The notes below the pieces were generated by a model. It was not told the DNA's origin. It saw only the letters and a program-made list of their open reading frames with translations, and did no database searches. A stretch of DNA of 9,957 nt, taken from positions 1 through 9,957 of the forward strand of contig DMQW01000024.1 in assembly GCA_003455565.1 (NCBI GenBank). The letters are read 5' to 3'. The translations under genes were made by a program, and so were the position numbers. Below, one piece after another: positions 7,279 through 9,957 of this stretch; the stretch's first letter is position 1, and each line of letters opens with the position of its first letter. The stretch is from Limisphaerales bacterium. GTDB taxonomy: Bacteria; Verrucomicrobiota; Verrucomicrobiia; Limisphaerales; UBA11358.

Positions 7279-8205
7279 TTAAGCCGTCTTCCCCGCCGCC
7301 AGAAAATCCAGATACTTCACGAGTCGTTCCTTCATTTCCTTGCGCGGAACAATGGCGTCAATCAAGCCGTGGTCGAGCAGAAATTCGGCGGTTTGAAAAC
7401 CCGGTGGCAGTTCCGCATGGGTGGTGTCTTTGATCACACGCGGGCCGGCAAAGCCGATCATCGCCTTCGGTTCGGCGAGAATCAAATCGCCGAGCGCAGC
7501 GTAACTGGCCATGACGCCGCCGTAGCTGTTGTTGGTAAGCATGCTGATGTAAGGCAGCCTGGCCCGCGCGTGGTAGGCGAGCGCGGCGGCGGTCTTGACC
7601 ATCTGCATCAAACTGAACATCCCTTCCTGCATCCGCGCGCCGCCGCTGGTGGAGATGAGGATGATGGGCCAGTTGCCCTCCGTGCCGCGTTCAATGAGCC
7701 GGGTCAGTTTTTCGCCGACGACCGAGCCCATGGAACCGCCCATGAAACTGAAGTCCATCACGCCCAGCGCCACGCGGTGCGACCCGATTTTGCAGATGCC
7801 GGTGACGACGGCATCCATGAGCGTGGAAGCCTTGCGGTCGCGCTCCAGTTTGCTTTTGTAACTGGCGAATTTTAGCACGTCCACGCTGGTCATTTCGGCA
7901 TCCAATTCCTGGAACGTGCAGGTTTCGACGAGCGAATGGATGCGTTCGCGCGCGCCGATGGGAAAATGATGCTGGCATTTCGGACAGACCTTCAAATTTG
8001 CGGCCAGTTCCTTGTCGAAAATTGTGGATTCGCACGCCGGACATTTAATCCAGAGACCTTCGGGAATCTCGCGTTTTTTGGTGCGGGTCTTGTCGGCGCC
8101 GAGCTTCGGCTTGTTGGGCAAAGTCGGCCGGCCCAGATGCGGCGTCAAGGCCGGTTCCATCTGCTTTACCCCAATCGTCTGCTTCGTCAAAAATGTCGTG
8201 GCCAT
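7279..8205 (-). CDS. accD: Acetyl-CoA carboxylase carboxyltransferase subunit beta
   Basis: 308 residues, close in length to E. coli AccD (304). With AccA it forms the carboxyltransferase that moves CO2 from carboxybiotin to acetyl-CoA, giving malonyl-CoA for fatty-acid synthesis in the cytoplasm. The N-terminal zinc ribbon is intact: C55-x2-C58 (IKCPAC) and C74-x2-C77 (VCPKC). The crotonase-like core shows the family blocks DFSFMGGSMGSVVGE (151-165), STSGGARMQEG (185-195), LPYISMLT (217-224) and IGFAGPRVI (250-258). PPGFQTAEFL follows near 267. The stretch before the zinc ribbon is about 28 residues longer than in E. coli; a start at Met16 would remove part of that. It begins 12 nt after the comF stop, so the two are surely co-transcribed. 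accA is not in the window, which is common because the two genes are often unlinked. Confidence 0.97.
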   Translation of the reverse strand: MATTFLTKQTIGVKQMEPALTPHLGRPTLPNKPKLGADKTRTKKREIPEGLWIKCPACESTIFDKELAANLKVCPKCQHHFPIGARERIHSLVETCTFQELDAEMTSVDVLKFASYKSKLERDRKASTLMDAVVTGICKIGSHRVALGVMDFSFMGGSMGSVVGEKLTRLIERGTEGNWPIILISTSGGARMQEGMFSLMQMVKTAAALAYHARARLPYISMLTNNSYGGVMASYAALGDLILAEPKAMIGFAGPRVIKDTTHAELPPGFQTAEFLLDHGLIDAIVPRKEMKERLVKYLDFLAAGKTA

Positions 8206-8217
8206 GGCCCGGATTAT

Positions 8218-8961
8218 TCAAAGTCCACGGGCGACTGTCCAGACGCAAACTTCCCCCGCCCCGGCCCCGCGCAACGCCTCGGCGCACGCGCTCGTGGTCG
8301 CGCCGGTGGTGAAAACATCGTCCAACACAATGATTCGCTTTGCGTCCAGCCGGACGCCGGGGCGGACGGCAAAGGCGTTTTTCATGTTCGCTGCGCGCTG
8401 TTCGCGGGTGAGCAAGGTCTGCGTGGCGGTCGGCGCGGTGCGCTGGAGAATTTTATTGTTCAACGGAATGTTGGCGGCCCGGCTCAAAGGTTGCGCGAGG
8501 AGTTCGGCCTGGTTGAATTCGCGTTCGCGCTGTTTGAGCGGATGCAACGGAACCGGCACGATGAAATCCCAGTTCTGGCCCCGTAAAACGGGAACCGCCT
8601 CGCGCAGCAGCAGGTCGGCGAGAAAATTTTCAAACCACAGGGCGCGCTGGTATTTGAAGCGGTGGATGGCTTCGAGGACAACGGTTTTGGCGACGACCGC
8701 CGAGCGTGCGGCGGTGAAATGCAGTTCCATCTCGCGGCAGTTCGTGCATTCAAACGTCGTCGTGAGGTCGCCGGCAAACGGCAGGCCGCAGCGTTCGCAG
8801 AACGGCGGACGGATGAAGCGGACATGCGACCAGCAGGACGGGCAGACGTAGCCGTCGCGCGTGGCGGCGCGCTCTTTGCGGCAGATCTGGCAGGTGGCCG
8901 GGTAAAGAAAACCCAGGCCGACCTCCAGCCAGTTGCGAAATGGTTTACCGGTCAACTGCAC
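8218..8961 (-). CDS. comF: ComF family protein (zinc-ribbon plus phosphoribosyltransferase fold)
   Basis: 247 residues, a typical ComF length. The N-terminal half carries two CxxC pairs of a first zinc ribbon (C24/C27, C40/C43) and two of a second (C55/C58, C72/C75). The C-terminal half is a type I phosphoribosyltransferase fold: VPVPLHPLKQREREFNQ (135-151), the LLTREQRAANMKNAF block (183-197), and the PRPP loop VLDDVFTTGATT (212-223) with the Asp pair 214-215. ComF is needed for uptake of single-stranded DNA in Bacillus and Haemophilus; the exact activity is uncertain, and many non-competent bacteria keep the gene. Translation starts at a GTG at 8961; no in-frame ATG would keep the first zinc ribbon, and no Shine-Dalgarno is evident. 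It heads the minus-strand block, 12 nt upstream of accD and divergent from the kinase gene. No other competence gene is in the window, so a role in transformation is only an inference. Confidence 0.93.
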   Translation of the reverse strand: MQLTGKPFRNWLEVGLGFLYPATCQICRKERAATRDGYVCPSCWSHVRFIRPPFCERCGLPFAGDLTTTFECTNCREMELHFTAARSAVVAKTVVLEAIHRFKYQRALWFENFLADLLLREAVPVLRGQNWDFIVPVPLHPLKQREREFNQAELLAQPLSRAANIPLNNKILQRTAPTATQTLLTREQRAANMKNAFAVRPGVRLDAKRIIVLDDVFTTGATTSACAEALRGAGAGEVCVWTVARGL

Positions 8962-9016
8962 GCCGGGAAATTTATTTCGTTTGTGGGCGACAGGAAGACA
9001 ATTCGGTGAAAAAGTT

Positions 9017-9046
9017 TTATTAGCAGCGGCGCGCGGCGTGTGTTAA
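9017..9046 (-). promoter_or_regulatory. Weak candidate sigma70-type promoter for the comF-accD block
   Basis: The 85-nt gap between comF (-) and the kinase gene (+) must hold both divergent promoters. On the minus strand, TTAACA (9046-9041, 5 of 6 to TTGACA) is separated by 18 nt from TAATAA (9022-9017, 3 of 6 to TATAAT). That would give an RNA leader of roughly 50 nt. The -35 hexamer abuts the kinase start codon. The match at -10 is poor, and no equally good plus-strand promoter for the kinase was found. Confidence 0.22.
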
Positions 9047-9892
9047 ATGTTTTTAACGATGGCGCGCGCTTCAACAGACAGTGAAATCACCGGACAAGAA
9101 AAGTTCGGACGGTTTAATTTGCGGGAACTGCTCAACAGCGGCGGCATGGCCGACATCTGGCTCGTGTCAGATGAGCGCGGCAAACCTTATGCCCTGCGGC
9201 GGTTGAAACGGGAATTGCGTTTCAACTTCACGGCGCGGCGGCGGTTTTCGCGCGGCAACGAGATTTTATCCAAGCTCACGGAGAGCGATCACATTGTTGG
9301 TTACGTTGAGCATGGCAGTGATTATCTGCTGATGGACTACGTTGAGGCGGAAAATTTGAAGATGCTGTTTGCGCGGCAGGACCCGGTGCTGGTGGAAAAT
9401 GTCGCGCAAATCCTGATTGATATGGCCACCGGCTTGAGTGACATCCACGAGAGCGGTTATATGCACCTGGATTTCAAACCGGAGAATGTCCTGGTCTCGC
9501 GCAACGGCGCGGTGCGGCTGATTGATTTCGACCTCGCGCAGCCGATTCCTGAAAAACCGATCAAGTTTTCAAAAAATCCCGGCACGCCCGGCTACATGTC
9601 ACCGGAACAGTTGAAGCGCGAACCGCTCGACGCGCGGGCGGACATTTTTGCCTTTGGCGTCGCCGCGTATGAACTGCTGACGAACCACAAGCCGTTTCCG
9701 GGCGAAACCCCGGCGGAAATTCTCGCCGCGCAGATGGCTCCGGGCGGGCTGATTGCTCCACGCGAACATAATCCCGACGTGCCGCCGGCATTGGAGAAGG
9801 CCATTTTGAAGTGTCTCGAACGCGAGCCTGACCGGCGTTATCCGTTCTCCGGAATCCTCGTGCGCGATCTGCAAAACGCGCTTTACGTCTAG
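9047..9892 (+). CDS. Hanks-type serine/threonine protein kinase-like protein with altered active-site motifs
   Basis: 281 residues, essentially a kinase domain alone: no transmembrane segment and no sensor domain, so probably cytoplasmic. The fold is clear: glycine loop LLNSGGMADIWLV (28-40), catalytic loop HLDFKPEN (140-147) with Asp142, Lys144 and Asn147, metal-binding Asp160 in IDFD, GTPGYMSPEQL (179-189) as the activation-segment end, and DIFAFGVAAYELL (199-211). Several positions differ from active kinases. The VAIK lysine is Arg51 (YALRR), and the usual helix-C Glu position reads Gly70, with Glu72 nearby. HRD is HLD, DFG is DFD, and the first glycine of the loop is Asn30. It may be a kinase with a displaced lysine (Lys54 is close) or a pseudokinase that binds partners. 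A second ATG at 9059 is an equally possible start; neither has a Shine-Dalgarno. It stands alone, divergent from comF, and its targets are unknown. Confidence 0.9.
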   Translation: MFLTMARASTDSEITGQEKFGRFNLRELLNSGGMADIWLVSDERGKPYALRRLKRELRFNFTARRRFSRGNEILSKLTESDHIVGYVEHGSDYLLMDYVEAENLKMLFARQDPVLVENVAQILIDMATGLSDIHESGYMHLDFKPENVLVSRNGAVRLIDFDLAQPIPEKPIKFSKNPGTPGYMSPEQLKREPLDARADIFAFGVAAYELLTNHKPFPGETPAEILAAQMAPGGLIAPREHNPDVPPALEKAILKCLEREPDRRYPFSGILVRDLQNALYV

Positions 9893-9922
9893 AGCGTGTC
9901 TTCAAAATTTGAATAGGGGCGT

Positions 9923-9952
9923 GGCGCGGAGACAGCGGCGGGCGTCCGCGCC
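9923..9952. repeat. GC-rich inverted repeat downstream of the kinase gene
   Basis: GGCGCGGA at 9923-9930 pairs perfectly with TCCGCGCC at 9945-9952 across a 14-nt loop. It sits 31 nt after the kinase stop, where a terminator could lie, but the window ends at 9957 so any downstream T-tract cannot be seen. It may also be the edge of a dispersed repeat. Confidence 0.45.
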
Positions 9953-9957
9953 TGCCG

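Noticed and set aside
7258..7875. 205-codon + strand frame opposite accD
   Set aside because: accD is unmistakable on the - strand, with zinc ribbon and carboxyltransferase blocks; the opposite frame shows no domain.
8218..8961. comF as evidence of a DNA-uptake locus
   Set aside because: No other competence or type IV pilus gene is present, and comF is widely kept outside such loci.

Overview
The window looks like an ordinary chromosomal segment of a GC-rich, Gram-negative-type bacterium, most likely a member of the Verrucomicrobiota (Pedosphaera/Limisphaerales-like). This is inferred from three things. Several predicted products are exported or lipoprotein-type envelope proteins. The genes show no convincing Shine-Dalgarno sequences. 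Two short repeats (a TTGGATG heptamer array and a GTGGGGCGAG palindrome) resemble repeats I recall as common in that phylum. No database search was possible, so the assignment is tentative.

Layout. The left end (1-1958, + strand) carries the C-terminal part of an FKBP-type peptidyl-prolyl isomerase, followed 47 nt later by a complete DegP/DegQ (HtrA) serine protease with two PDZ domains. A 102-nt convergent gap (1959-2060) holds a large imperfect palindrome. Next comes a block of five genes on the - strand. In transcription order they are comF (8961-8218), accD (8205-7279), a Prc/Tsp-type S41 protease (7193-4908), a small exported protein of unknown function (4903-4328), and a PAP2 phosphatase-GT39 glycosyltransferase fusion (4265-2061). 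Spacings of 12, 85, 4 and 62 nt make one long transcript plausible. The right end (9047-9892, + strand) is a stand-alone Hanks-type protein kinase with altered active-site motifs, divergent from comF. The window ends in an inverted repeat. No gap between genes exceeds about 100 nt, and I saw no tRNA, rRNA, CRISPR array, insertion sequence or phage gene.

How the genes fit together. FKBP isomerase, HtrA and Prc are all envelope protein-folding or quality-control factors, so the neighbourhood leans towards envelope maintenance. The PAP2-GT39 protein would act on lipid-linked sugars or polyprenyl phosphates at the same membrane. accD supplies one subunit of acetyl-CoA carboxylase (fatty-acid synthesis), and comF is a PRTase-fold protein linked to DNA uptake in other bacteria.

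No clear new defence or mobile system is visible. The items most worth a second look are the PAP2-GT39 fusion whose domain junction is encoded by a frame-shifting heptamer array, the kinase lacking the usual VAIK lysine, and the exported protein almost contiguous with the Prc protease.
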